Positions 56,040 to 64,000 of a stretch of DNA of 64,000 bases are shown one piece after another (the stretch's first letter is position 1; each line of letters begins with the position of its first letter). Source of the stretch: Brevundimonas denitrificans (lineage in GTDB: Bacteria > Pseudomonadota > Alphaproteobacteria > Caulobacterales > Caulobacteraceae); assembly GCF_030160755.1 (NCBI RefSeq), contig NZ_BSOY01000002.1, positions 1 to 64,000 on the forward strand, written 5' to 3'. The notes below the pieces were generated by a model. The model searched no databases and had not been told where the DNA came from. It was given only the letters and a program-made list of their open reading frames with translations. Position numbers and translations under genes: made by a program.

Positions 56040-57280
56040 GGGACCGGGCGGACACGTCCGCCGCCCCTCGCCGGCTTTCGGGCTTGGGGGACATCGCCTC
56101 CTATGGCCTGGTGGTCGGCGCGATGGTCCTGGGCTGGCAGATCGCGATCCAGCCCCTGATCCAGAGGGCGCCCGTCGAGATCGCGGTCCGCCTCGCCCCC
56201 GGATCGCCGATGGTCTTGCGGCGGGCGGCGGAATCCGAGCTGACCGCCGGGCGTGTCGACAACGCCGCGGCCCTCAGCCGTGACGCCCTCATCCGGTCGC
56301 CCTTTGACGTGCGGGCGCTTCGCGTCCTCGGCCTGACCGAAGCCCGGGCAAGGCGCGAGGATGCGGCGGACGACATCCTGACGCTGGCCGGAAACTGGAG
56401 CCTGCGGGACGACCCCACCCATGCCTGGCTGGTCGACCGCCGCCTTCGGCGCGGCGACTACGCCTCATCCTTCGCCCACGCCGATACGCTGGTTCGGCGA
56501 CGGGAGGACATTCAGCCCCAGGTCTTCCGGCTGTTCACCGCCGCCGGCGCCGCGGATCCGCAGCGATCCCTGCCGGTTGTCGCCCGATTGCTCGCCGCGC
56601 GCCCCCCGTGGCGCATGGCCTACCTCAACAGCCTGAACGAGACGCCGCAAGGTCTCCAGGTGGCCGCGAGCTTGGCGATCCTGCTTCAGGCTGGCGCCGC
56701 GCCCTTCACCAACGATGAGTTACACCAATTCTACAGCGCATTGGGGAATGCGGGGAGTATTGAGAGCGTACAGACTATCCGACGGCGCTTGAATCGCCCT
56801 CCGATTGATACTGCAGTAACCAATGGCGGCTTCGACGAGGCGGACCATCCCGCGCCCTTCCAGTGGCGGCTCTATGAGAACGCGGGGATTGTAGCGGAAA
56901 TCGCCGCGGATGACCTCAACCCGTCCAACGCGGCCCTGCGGGTCGATTACGACGGCTATGCCACGGGCACGATTGCCGAGCAGCTAACCTACCTGACGCC
57001 AGGTGCCTACCGTCTTACCGCCGCCGTCAGGAGCGAGACCGGGAACCCCAGCGTCCGACTGGCATGGACTCTCTCATGCGCCACCGGGGGGGGTGAGAAG
57101 GTCTCAGTTCCCACTGCAATTCCTGACGCAACCGCCAACACCTGGACGAACCTGTCGGGACGGTTCGAAGTCCAGGCCAGCTGTCCGGCGCAATGGCTGA
57201 GGCTGGAGACCCGGTCGGGCGACAGCCGGGCCCCGAACGCGGTCTGGTTCGATCGGATAGTCATTTCCCCTGCCAGTTGA
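56036..57280 (+). CDS. Membrane-anchored protein with TPR-like and carbohydrate-binding-like parts, unknown
   Basis: 414 residues from a TTG that overlaps the wzc stop by four bases. One N-terminal helix (YGLVVGAMVLGWQIAI) anchors it. Residues 50-250 are helical with TPR-like spacing (AAESELTAGRVDNAAALSRDAL). The last 150 residues are beta-rich, starting at TNGGFDEADHPAPFQW and with YDGYATGTIAEQLTYL, as in CBM-type jelly rolls. A conserved place between wzc and a ligase suggests a role in chain handling or in holding the glycan. I do not recognise the family by name. Confidence 0.7.
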   Translation: MRDRADTSAAPRRLSGLGDIASYGLVVGAMVLGWQIAIQPLIQRAPVEIAVRLAPGSPMVLRRAAESELTAGRVDNAAALSRDALIRSPFDVRALRVLGLTEARARREDAADDILTLAGNWSLRDDPTHAWLVDRRLRRGDYASSFAHADTLVRRREDIQPQVFRLFTAAGAADPQRSLPVVARLLAARPPWRMAYLNSLNETPQGLQVAASLAILLQAGAAPFTNDELHQFYSALGNAGSIESVQTIRRRLNRPPIDTAVTNGGFDEADHPAPFQWRLYENAGIVAEIAADDLNPSNAALRVDYDGYATGTIAEQLTYLTPGAYRLTAAVRSETGNPSVRLAWTLSCATGGGEKVSVPTAIPDATANTWTNLSGRFEVQASCPAQWLRLETRSGDSRAPNAVWFDRIVISPAS

Positions 57281-57410
57281 ATTCCGCACCATTCAGTAGC
57301 CGGGTGTTCGGCTTGAATCCGTATTGCTTTTGGAACCTTCGCCCCCTATACACATTCTCGATAGCTCGCGGGTCCGCCCGTCGTACCAATAGAATCCAGG
57401 GGATCAACGC

Positions 57411-57632
57411 ATGCGTAAGACCATTGCTGCCGTCACGGCGGGCTTGCTGCTCGTAGCCGGCCAAGCTGCCGCCGCCAATAATTCAGCCGTCACCCGCGTC
57501 GGTGACCGCGTCGGCGCCAGCGCCGAAGCCAATTCCGAGTTCGCCGGTGTGCCGATTTTCGTGCTTCTGATCGGCGCGGCCGTTCTGGTCACGACGGTCG
57601 TGGTTGCGACCGACGACGGTGAAAGCGACTAA
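57411..57632 (+). CDS. Small membrane protein, paralogue of the one at 21434
   Basis: 73 residues with the same plan as the copy at 21434: signal peptide (KTIAAVTAGLLLVAGQAAA), TRVGDRVGASAEANSEFAG, one helix (VPIFVLLIGAAVLVTTVVVA) and acidic end TDDGESD. About three quarters of residues agree. It lies between the unknown membrane protein and the O-antigen-ligase-family gene, which ties the family to polysaccharide export. CCAGGGG lies eight bases before the ATG. Function unknown. Confidence 0.82.
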   Translation: MRKTIAAVTAGLLLVAGQAAAANNSAVTRVGDRVGASAEANSEFAGVPIFVLLIGAAVLVTTVVVATDDGESD

Positions 57633-57678
57633 GACGGACTGCGGTCGCGCCGCGTTCTCCAACCAACTGACATAGCGC

Positions 57679-59013
57679 GTGCCGAAAAATACCTGGAAGG
57701 GCCAGTGGGACTTAGTCGCGATTTCGGCTTTGGTCCTGCTGGCCTTTTCCATTGCCTTCGGCGGCGCCAGCCGCAACCACGCTCTTCGTCTGGCGCTTGT
57801 TGAACTTGCGTCCCTGCCGCTTCTGGTGCTTGCAGCCCGGCGGCTGATTCTCTCCGGCCTGTGGCGCGAGCATCTGTTTTCGCTTGGCTTGTTGGCGGCG
57901 ATCGTCGCCATTCCGCTAATCCAGTTGATTCCGCTCCCCGCGGCGGTGTGGACCAGTCTTCCCGGCCGTGACCAGATGGTGCTGGCCCTTGAGCTCGCCG
58001 GTCTGGAGCCCGGCTGGGTGCCGTTGAGCCTGACCCCCGACCGAACTTGGGGATCAGTCCTGGCGCTGGTGCCCCCCGCCGCCCTTTTCCTCGCCATGCT
58101 GTCGCTGTCCCATCTCCACAGGCAGCGGTTGGCGCAGTTCTATATCGCCGCAGCCATCGCGGGCATTCTACTCGGGGCTGCCCAACTGGCCAGCCACGGC
58201 CTCTACCTCTGGGATTGGGGGGAAGCGGGCCAGATCAGGGGCTTTTTCGCCAATCGCAATCACCTGGCGTCCTCCCTTCTGATCGTCCTGCCCTTTGCAG
58301 TCATATTCGGCGCAGCGACGCTCAGACAACGCGATCAACGGACAGCGGCGCTGTGGTTCGGCGCTCTCTTTGCGGGCCTGGTCGTCGTGGCTCTTGCGGC
58401 GATCCGCTCGCGCGCGGGCATCACCCTGTTCGCGCCGGTCATGCTGATCAGCCTGCTGGCCGCCTGGATCGCCGCCGGACGCGGCCGGCCGGGTACGGGT
58501 CTGCTGGTGATGATTGGTTCGATCGGAGCGGCGCTGACGGCCGTGGCGGTGCTGGCCCTTCCGCCGGTCCTCGCGCGGTTTGACACTGAGGGTGCACCCG
58601 AGGTTCGCCTCGAACGCTGGCCTCTGGTGGCGGAGACAGCCCAGACCTACCTGCCGCTCGGATCCGGCATCGGCAGTTTCGACGCTGTCTATCGCTCGGT
58701 TGAGCCGCTGGAGGAGTTGGACGGCAGCTTCTTCAACCAGGCCCACAACGACTACCTCGAGACATGGCTGGAAGCCGGCTGGCTGGGGATCGGCGTGATA
58801 TTGGCGTTCCTGGTCTGGTACGCTCGAAGATGCTGGTCTGCGTGGAAGTCGCCGCCGTCCCGCGAGGGCGACCTGCAGCGCGCCGCCAGCATCGGCATTC
58901 TGCTCCTGCACTCCGCCGGAGACTATCCCCTGCGGACGATCACCCTGGCTGTCGTCTTCGCCATGTGTTGCGGCCTTCTCGAACTGGCCCGGCGAACCGA
59001 CCAGGCTCACTGA
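57679..59013 (+). CDS. O-antigen ligase / polymerase family membrane protein
   Basis: 444 residues, about 11 helices. RGFFANRNHLASSLLIVLP and the later large periplasmic loop ending FNQAHNDYLETWLEAGW are the Wzy_C/WaaL signature, with the Arg and His thought to be catalytic. It either polymerises or ligates the glycan whose export proteins are upstream. It is unlike the Wzy-like protein at 32337. GTG start 46 bases after the small membrane protein gene, so the two are probably co-transcribed. Confidence 0.87.
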   Translation: MPKNTWKGQWDLVAISALVLLAFSIAFGGASRNHALRLALVELASLPLLVLAARRLILSGLWREHLFSLGLLAAIVAIPLIQLIPLPAAVWTSLPGRDQMVLALELAGLEPGWVPLSLTPDRTWGSVLALVPPAALFLAMLSLSHLHRQRLAQFYIAAAIAGILLGAAQLASHGLYLWDWGEAGQIRGFFANRNHLASSLLIVLPFAVIFGAATLRQRDQRTAALWFGALFAGLVVVALAAIRSRAGITLFAPVMLISLLAAWIAAGRGRPGTGLLVMIGSIGAALTAVAVLALPPVLARFDTEGAPEVRLERWPLVAETAQTYLPLGSGIGSFDAVYRSVEPLEELDGSFFNQAHNDYLETWLEAGWLGIGVILAFLVWYARRCWSAWKSPPSREGDLQRAASIGILLLHSAGDYPLRTITLAVVFAMCCGLLELARRTDQAH

Positions 59014-59069
59014 GCGCGGCCGCATCGGGAGGCGACGACCGACCCGCGCAAAGGTCGGGACACGCCTTC

Positions 59070-59088
59070 GCGGCCGGCGTCCGGCCGC
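59070..59088. terminator. Possible terminator hairpin between convergent genes
   Basis: GCGGCCG, a five-base loop, then CGGCCGC form a perfect 7-bp GC stem in the 92-base gap between the ligase-family gene and the phosphatase gene. There is no U-run on either strand, so it is weak evidence. Confidence 0.35.
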
Positions 59089-59105
59089 TCCCCAAGGGCG
59101 GCGAA

Positions 59106-59999
59106 CTACCGAACGCCTTCGATCTCGGCGTGCGCGGATTCGAGCCGCTCGGTGTGAAGCACCACGCCCGCATCGTCCGTGGGCAGATATTCTTCACTCC
59201 CGTATCGGGCCTCCGACGTCCTCCGCGGGCCGATGGTCTGCAGGAGGCGTCGATCCTGCCTCTCCAACCGCACGGCGCTCAGCACCCCGGAATGGTAGGC
59301 CTTGGTATCCATCCCGATCCGGCGATGATCCGCATGAACGCGAGGGGTCGGCGTATGGCCATGCACGACCACGCGCTCGAACCCCGTCCGGCTGTTCAGG
59401 AATGGCTGCCGGATCCACATCAGATCCTCCGCGGACTGCCGGTCCAGCGCCACCCCTGGCCGTGCGCCCGCGTGGGTGAAGAAATAGTCCCCGACGGTCA
59501 GGCTCAGTTCCAGGTCCTCAAGAAAGGCCATCTCTCGCGCCGTCAGCTTGTGCCGCAGGTCAGCCGCCACTCGCGCCCAGGCCTCCGTCCGGTGGGCGAG
59601 ATTGGGCACTCTCAGTCCATATGAGCGCAACGCATTGTCGCCCCCGTACTCGCACCATTTGGGTCCGGTGGAGGGATCGTCGAGAAAGCCCAGCATCGCC
59701 TGCTCATGGTTTCCTTTCAGAAACCGCCATTCGACGCCCTGGATGACCGGCAGATCTGCGAGAAACTGAAGCACGCCGCGGGAGTCTGGTCCCCGGTCAA
59801 TGTAATCGCCCAGAAAGATCACCACCTTGCGGGTGGCGGCGCTCGCATGGAGATCGGCGGCTATTGCTTCCACCAGGGGCTTCAGAAGATCGAGCCGACC
59901 GTGGATGTCGCCCACGGCCCACACAACCGTTCCGTCCGGAACGGCCGGCGCCGCCGGCGCGGCTACCTGGGTTCGGGATCGAAAAAGCTTTGAAAGCAT
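59106..59999 (-). CDS. Serine/threonine-protein-phosphatase-like metallophosphoesterase
   Basis: 297 residues. All metal-site blocks are present: VGDIHGRLD, FLGDYIDRGPDS, FLKGNHE, FFTHAG and VVHGHTP. This is the PPP/ApaH-like fold that uses two metal ions to cut phosphate esters. No Wzb-type tyrosine phosphatase is in the window, so it could act on the Wzc-like kinase, but it may equally act on Ser/Thr phosphates or dinucleotides. It is convergent with the ligase-family gene. Confidence 0.88.
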   Translation of the reverse strand: MLSKLFRSRTQVAAPAAPAVPDGTVVWAVGDIHGRLDLLKPLVEAIAADLHASAATRKVVIFLGDYIDRGPDSRGVLQFLADLPVIQGVEWRFLKGNHEQAMLGFLDDPSTGPKWCEYGGDNALRSYGLRVPNLAHRTEAWARVAADLRHKLTAREMAFLEDLELSLTVGDYFFTHAGARPGVALDRQSAEDLMWIRQPFLNSRTGFERVVVHGHTPTPRVHADHRRIGMDTKAYHSGVLSAVRLERQDRRLLQTIGPRRTSEARYGSEEYLPTDDAGVVLHTERLESAHAEIEGVR

Positions 60000-60486
60000 G
60001 GGCCTCTGAACACAACTGGGCGTTGGCGGCGGCTGTCGCCTTCCGTCGGAACGCTACGCCTCCTATAGCAGCGACGGTGTTGCGCAAGAAGGGCGGCATC
60101 GACTCAGGCGTCGAGAGAGCGCCACTTGAACCGCGGACCGTGCCGGGTTGCATCAATATTGCCAAAGTGTAAATATTGAGGCGGGGAATGTTGCATGGCT
60201 GAAATTCATTCGCAAAGTCTGCGCGCCGGCGATAGCTGGAACAGGGCGCCGCTGCGTGCAGCCGGGCTATACGGCGAGCTCCAGCCTTTGCCCCTCCCAG
60301 CGGGCGCGCCACTATCCTCCACGATGACGCGCCAGTCCCGGCCCAAGCCGGCTGTCACCGGTTAGGCGCTCCAGCGCCCTGCCAACGCCGCTCATGGGTT
60401 CACGCCGCTGCGGGTCGGCCGCCGCAATCTGGTAGAGCGCGACACCCCGGGGGACGGACAGCCCCCGGCCGAAAGCGCAGATCGGC
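60000..60486. other. Gene-free stretch, 487 bases
   Basis: No supported gene. It holds the promoter of the phosphatase gene at its left end, where the sequence is AT-richer near 60155-60215. A 7-bp stem CCGGGGG/CCCCCGG with eight-base loop lies at 60447-60468, just past the stop of the aminotransferase gene, and may help end its transcript, though no U-run follows. Confidence 0.45.
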
Positions 60487-61662
60487 TTATCTCGCAGCCT
60501 CGCTCAGGACCGCGTCGAGCACGGAGCAGGCCTTGGCCACTTCAGTCTCGGTCAAGGTCGGATGCACTAACAGGGCGATGGCGGTTTCGCCGAGCCGGCG
60601 CGCCGTCCGCAGCCGCTCCGCCGGCCGCCAGCCGGTGCCGTCGAAGGCCCGTTCCATGTAAACCTCGGACGCCGAGCCGTGGAAACAGGGGACGCCGGCC
60701 GCGTTGATGGCCTCGATGATCCGGTCCCGGCTCCAGCCTTCCGCCAACCGTTCCGGCTGCACGAAGGCGTAGAACCGGTACCAGGCGTGGTCGATCCCCT
60801 CGGGCGTCGCGGGTACGCGAACCAGGTCATGAGCCCGGCACGCCTCGGCGAGAGCGTCAGCGATGGCGGTGCGCCGCATGGTCCAGGCCGGCATCCGCTC
60901 AAGCTGGATCAGGCCGATGGCGGCCTGCATCTCGATCATCCGCCCGTTGGTCCCGAAGCTGTCGTAGACCTGCCGCGGACCTGAGGGACGGGGGCGCTCC
61001 TGGTTCGCGTGCCCGCTCTTGCCGTGGTCCTTGTAGGACCACATGAACGAAGAAAGGGCGGGGTCGTTCGTGGTGACCATTCCGCCTTCCCCGCCCGTGG
61101 TCATGATCTTGTCCTGACAGAAGGACCAGGCCCCGATGTGGCCGATCGACCCCACACTGCGGCCGCGATAGCGGGCGCCGTGCGCCTGGGCGCAGTCCTC
61201 AATCACCTTCAGCCCGTTCTGCGCCGCCAGGGCCATGATGGGATCCATGTCGCACGGCATCCCGCCGAGATGGACGCAGATGACGGCCTTGGTGCGCGGG
61301 GTCAGCACCGCCGAAATGGTCTCCGCCGTGATGTTCTGGCTGTCGGCGTCGACATCGGCGAACACCGGGACCGCCCCGGCGGTGACGATGCAGGAGGCCG
61401 AGGCCATGAACGTCCTCGAGGTGGTGATGACTTCATCGCCGGGGCCGACCCCAAGGGCCTTCAATGCCGCCTCCAGAGCCATCGTGCCGTTGGCAAGAGC
61501 GACGGCGTGGCGGGTCCCCACCCAGTCGGCGAAGCGACGCTCGAACTCGCGGCACCGGTCCCCGGTCCAGTAGTTGACCCGGTTCGAGGCCAACACGGCC
61601 GAGACCGCCTCGATCTCCTCGGGCGTGAACGACGGCCAGGGGGAGAAGGGGGTGTCAAGCAT
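60487..61662 (-). CDS. pglE: DegT-family aminotransferase (PglE-like)
   Basis: 391 residues. ALANGTMALEAALKALGVG, EDCAQAHGARYRG and SFCQDKIMTTGGEGGM with the Schiff-base Lys give the PLP site; this last motif (QDKIMTTGGEGG) is typical of enzymes making 4-amino-4,6-dideoxy sugars. It would aminate the 4-keto-6-deoxy product of the dehydratase at 50873. It overlaps the acetyltransferase start region by eight bases and belongs to a four-gene minus-strand operon. Confidence 0.88.
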   Translation of the reverse strand: MLDTPFSPWPSFTPEEIEAVSAVLASNRVNYWTGDRCREFERRFADWVGTRHAVALANGTMALEAALKALGVGPGDEVITTSRTFMASASCIVTAGAVPVFADVDADSQNITAETISAVLTPRTKAVICVHLGGMPCDMDPIMALAAQNGLKVIEDCAQAHGARYRGRSVGSIGHIGAWSFCQDKIMTTGGEGGMVTTNDPALSSFMWSYKDHGKSGHANQERPRPSGPRQVYDSFGTNGRMIEMQAAIGLIQLERMPAWTMRRTAIADALAEACRAHDLVRVPATPEGIDHAWYRFYAFVQPERLAEGWSRDRIIEAINAAGVPCFHGSASEVYMERAFDGTGWRPAERLRTARRLGETAIALLVHPTLTETEVAKACSVLDAVLSEAAR

Positions 61663-62290
61663 CGTCGTTCCGTTTCAAGGGCCGGGCTGGCACGCCGACC
61701 ATAACCATGCCGTCGGGCGCGTCGGCCACCACCGCCGCGCCGGCGCCGACACGGACATCCCTGCCGATCGAGACGCCTTCGCGCACCGAGGCGCCGAGGC
61801 CGATCCAGCTGCACTCCCCGACGGTCGCCCCGCCGCCGAGATGAGATCCCGGGGATAGATGCACGCCGTCGGCCAGACGATCGTCGTGATCGACGGTCGC
61901 CCCCGTATTGATGATGCAGGCCTGACCGATCACGGCGCCGATATTGACCACGGCCCCGGCGAACATCACCGTCCCCGCGTCAATGCGGGCGTGTCGGCTG
62001 ACCGTGGCCGAGGGATGGATCAGAACAGCCATGGCGGCGCCCCGCGCGACCAGCGCCCGGTGCCGCTCCAGCCGCGCCCGATTGGCGCCGATGCCGACGA
62101 TGACTCCGTCATAGTCGCGGGCCCGCTCGAACAGGGCCCCGGTCGCGCCGACGACGGGCCACGGACCGGACGACGTCCCGACTCCCTCGTCGTCGAAAAA
62201 CTCGATCCGGCCCCAGCCCAGAGCTTCCGCGCAGTCGGCGACGACACGGCCGTGCCCGCCGGCGCCGATGATCGCTAGGGAGCGCTTCAC
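61655..62290 (-). CDS. pglD: PglD/NeuD-like sugar O/N-acetyltransferase
   Basis: 211 residues from GTG 62290, four bases after the sugar transferase stop; a longer open frame upstream would overlap that gene. N-terminal Rossmann part LAIIGAGGHGRVVADCAE binds the UDP-sugar. From about 95 hexapeptide repeats (IHPSATVSRHARIDAGT, INTGATVDHDDRL with the catalytic His) form the acetyl-CoA site. It should acetylate the 4-amino group made by the PglE-like enzyme, giving a bacillosamine-type sugar nucleotide. Confidence 0.88.
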   Translation of the reverse strand: MKRSLAIIGAGGHGRVVADCAEALGWGRIEFFDDEGVGTSSGPWPVVGATGALFERARDYDGVIVGIGANRARLERHRALVARGAAMAVLIHPSATVSRHARIDAGTVMFAGAVVNIGAVIGQACIINTGATVDHDDRLADGVHLSPGSHLGGGATVGECSWIGLGASVREGVSIGRDVRVGAGAAVVADAPDGMVMVGVPARPLKRNDDA

Positions 62291-62294
62291 CCGA

Positions 62295-62897
62295 TCAACC
62301 CTCGAACCTGTCGGCGGTCGCCGAGCCTGGAGCGGAAATGCCGTCTCGCTTGAGTATACGAGCAAGGGTCATGACGATAATCTTCACATCGAGCCACAAA
62401 TTTTGTCGGTCGACGTACCAGACGTCGAGTTCGAATTTCCGCGTCCAGCTGACCGCGTTGCGCCCGTTGATCTGGGCCCAGCCGGTCACCCCCGGCCGCA
62501 CTTCGTGGCGGCGCGCCTGTCCCGGCGAATAGAGCGGCAGATATTCCATCAACAGCGGGCGCGGGCCGACCAGGCTCATGTCGCCCCGAAGCACGTTCCA
62601 GAGCTCGGGCAACTCGTCCAGGCTGGTCGCCCGGAGCCAGCGCCCGAACGGCGTGAGCCGCTCCGCGTCCGGGAGGGGGGCTCCATCGGAATCCGTTGCA
62701 TCGCGCATGGTGCGGAATTTTATCATCTCGAAAGGCCGGCCGTTCAGTCCGGGCCGGACCTGCCTGAACAGGGCGGGAGGGCCCATCATGCGACGCACCA
62801 TGAGCCATACGACCCCGAGCGCCGGCGCCAGAATGAGGAGCGCTGACGCCGATATCACGATGTCGAATGCCCGTTTGACCGCAGCAGACCTGGTCAT
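62295..62897 (-). CDS. pglC: PglC-like phosphoglycosyl transferase
   Basis: 200 residues, the size of PglC. One re-entrant N-terminal helix (FDIVISASALLILAPALGVV), then FEMIKFRTM, LRATSLDELPELWNVLRGDMSLVG-type core (key part SLDELPELWNVL with the catalytic Asp-Glu), GPRPLLMEYLPLYS and RPGVTGWAQING. It moves the diacetamido sugar phosphate to undecaprenyl phosphate, the first lipid-linked step. Overlaps the glycosyltransferase gene by four bases. Confidence 0.9.
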   Translation of the reverse strand: MTRSAAVKRAFDIVISASALLILAPALGVVWLMVRRMMGPPALFRQVRPGLNGRPFEMIKFRTMRDATDSDGAPLPDAERLTPFGRWLRATSLDELPELWNVLRGDMSLVGPRPLLMEYLPLYSPGQARRHEVRPGVTGWAQINGRNAVSWTRKFELDVWYVDRQNLWLDVKIIVMTLARILKRDGISAPGSATADRFEG

Positions 62898-64000
62898 CTC
62901 GACAGCTCCGGCCGCTCAAGGCAGGCGCTCGTCGACGCCATGGCGGCCGCAAAGGAGAAACCGGCCTCATAGGCTGCGCGCGCGCGGCGCCCCATGCCGG
63001 CGCGCTGTTCCGGCGAGAGTCCCGCCATCTCGACCATGCCGGCGGCCACGGCGGCCACATCCTGGGGCGCCGCCGCCCGCCCGGCGTCGCAACCGGTCAC
63101 GATGTCCGCCGCTTCGCCCCTCACGCAGGCCAGGATCGGCCGCCCCATCGCCAGGTAGAACTGGACCTTTGAGGGGATGGTGATGGCAAAGAGCGGATCA
63201 TCAAGCAGATGGAGGATCAGGACATCAGCCGCCGCGAAAATGTCGCCGATCTGGGTCCGGGGGACAGCGGCCACCAACTGCACATGGGCCGTACCGAGCT
63301 CCTTGATCAGTTCCGCGAGCGACTGGCGTTCCACGCCGTCTCCCACGAGCGTCAGCTGGATATTGGGAACATCCTGCGCGGCGAGCAGCGTGGCGCGCAC
63401 CAGGGTTTCCAGATCCTGGACCCGGCCGAGGTTGCCTCCGAAAACGATGTTGAACCGCCCCTCAAAACCCAGGGAGCCGACATCGAATTCCCCCCTCGCC
63501 CTCGCGGCGTCCTCATCCGCCCAGTTGAATATCGTCACGGCCTTGCCGGCGGGGACTCCTCGTTCGATGAGCGTCGCCGTCATCGCCCGCGACTGTCCGA
63601 TGACCAGCGCCGCGCGGCCATACACGAACCCGCACATCCGGCCCAGAACCCCGCCCAGACGCTTGGCGCCGCCAAAACCGGATGCGGCGACGGAGTCCGG
63701 CCACAGGTCCTGGACGTCGAGTACGAAGGGGGTCCGCGTAAACAGCCCGCTGATCGCGGCCGCGAGACCCACGGTGATCGGCGGATGATAGACATAGATT
63801 GCGTCGAAACGACCGCCCCGCAGAACACAAAATATCAGCGCCGAGATGAAGAAGGACAGATAGTTCGCGGCGCGGCCCAGGCTGGAGGTGTCATGGCTTG
63901 GCGCCAGAAAGAGCCGGTGAACCCGAATGCCCTCCATGATTTCCGACGTATACGGTCCAAGCCGGTATCCCGGCGCCAACCTGCCCGTCGGGTAGTTGGG
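62894..64000 (-). CDS. Glycosyltransferase GT4 (PglA/WbuB-like), 5' end outside the window
   Basis: At least 368 residues; the frame stays open to the right edge with NYPTGRLAPGYR, a conserved N-terminal segment of WbuB/PglA-type enzymes, so 40-50 residues are missing. FVLDVQDLWPDSVAASG, FGGNLGRVQDLETLV, LVGDGVERQSL and IPSKVQFYLAMGRPILA are donor-site motifs. It would add the second sugar to the lipid-linked bacillosamine-type unit made by PglE/D/C-like enzymes encoded just downstream. Confidence 0.88.
   Translation of the reverse strand, partial: PNYPTGRLAPGYRLGPYTSEIMEGIRVHRLFLAPSHDTSSLGRAANYLSFFISALIFCVLRGGRFDAIYVYHPPITVGLAAAISGLFTRTPFVLDVQDLWPDSVAASGFGGAKRLGGVLGRMCGFVYGRAALVIGQSRAMTATLIERGVPAGKAVTIFNWADEDAARARGEFDVGSLGFEGRFNIVFGGNLGRVQDLETLVRATLLAAQDVPNIQLTLVGDGVERQSLAELIKELGTAHVQLVAAVPRTQIGDIFAAADVLILHLLDDPLFAITIPSKVQFYLAMGRPILACVRGEAADIVTGCDAGRAAAPQDVAAVAAGMVEMAGLSPEQRAGMGRRARAAYEAGFSFAAAMASTSACLERPELSR

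Noticed and set aside
60353-60366. TGTCACCGGTTAGG as another operator
   Set aside because: It differs at five places from the palindrome and lies hundreds of bases from any start codon.
60426-60445. tRNA D-arm-like TGGTAGAGCGCGAC
   Set aside because: No matching acceptor or anticodon stem around it; a short chance match or an old fragment.

Overview
The window reads as chromosomal DNA of a GC-rich alphaproteobacterium, most likely a Caulobacterales member (Brevundimonas- or Caulobacter-like). This is inferred from the GC content and codon bias, a large TonB-dependent receptor paired with pectate lyases, the KduI/KduD/TRAP uptake set, and a KaiC-like/hybrid-kinase pair. No rRNA or complete tRNA is present to confirm it.

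Layout. (1) 1-4.4 kb: the end of a NodT/TolC-type efflux gene, then a SAM-I (S-box) riboswitch leading an overlapping metX-metB-hom operon for methionine synthesis. (2) 4.4-21.2 kb: a pectin/oligogalacturonate utilisation locus with a TonB-dependent receptor, two secreted pectate lyases, kduI-kduD, a hydratase-like enzyme, a three-subunit TRAP transporter, a KDG kinase and a LacI-family regulator. Four copies of a TGACACCGGT-type operator sit at its promoters. A KaiC-like double ATPase and a hybrid histidine kinase lie inside this locus. (3) 21.4-26.8 kb: a small membrane protein, a zinc-ribbon protein, an MHS-type MFS symporter, a small single-pass membrane protein, acetyl-CoA synthetase, and a truncated remnant of an amino acid:[carrier protein] ligase.

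(4) 27.1-50.4 kb: a surface-polysaccharide locus. It holds a WbpB/D/E/A-like set for a 2,3-diamino-2,3-dideoxy-uronic acid, a HisH/HisF/WbpG-type amidotransferase set with two WbpG paralogues, Wzx, Wzy, several glycosyltransferases and an LpxD-like acyltransferase. Further along are a 3-hydroxyacyl-CoA-dehydrogenase-like enzyme, a decayed IS3-family element, a split transketolase, an initiating sugar transferase, an aldo/keto reductase and a TylF-type methyltransferase. Base composition drops in parts of 31.5-33.3 and 38.1-41.9 kb, as is common in exchanged O-antigen genes. (5) 50.9-64 kb: a second assembly set with a WbpM/PglF-like 4,6-dehydratase, Wza-like and Wzc-like export proteins, an uncharacterised membrane protein, an O-antigen-ligase-family protein and a metallophosphatase. 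It ends with a PglE/PglD/PglC/PglA-like group for a bacillosamine-type first sugar; the last gene runs off the window.

How the genes fit together. The receptor and lyases would bring in and cut pectin. The TRAP system would carry a unsaturated or keto-deoxy sugar acid across the inner membrane, KduI and KduD convert it to 2-keto-3-deoxygluconate, and KdgK phosphorylates it, all under one LacI-type repressor. In the polysaccharide part, the Wbp-like enzymes plus ammonia-producing HisH/HisF and the WbpG synthetases predict an acetamidino (amidine) uronic acid. Two initiating transferases and two polymerase/ligase-type membrane proteins suggest two interleaved glycan systems. A small membrane protein occurs as two close paralogues, one beside the pectin locus and one inside the export cluster.
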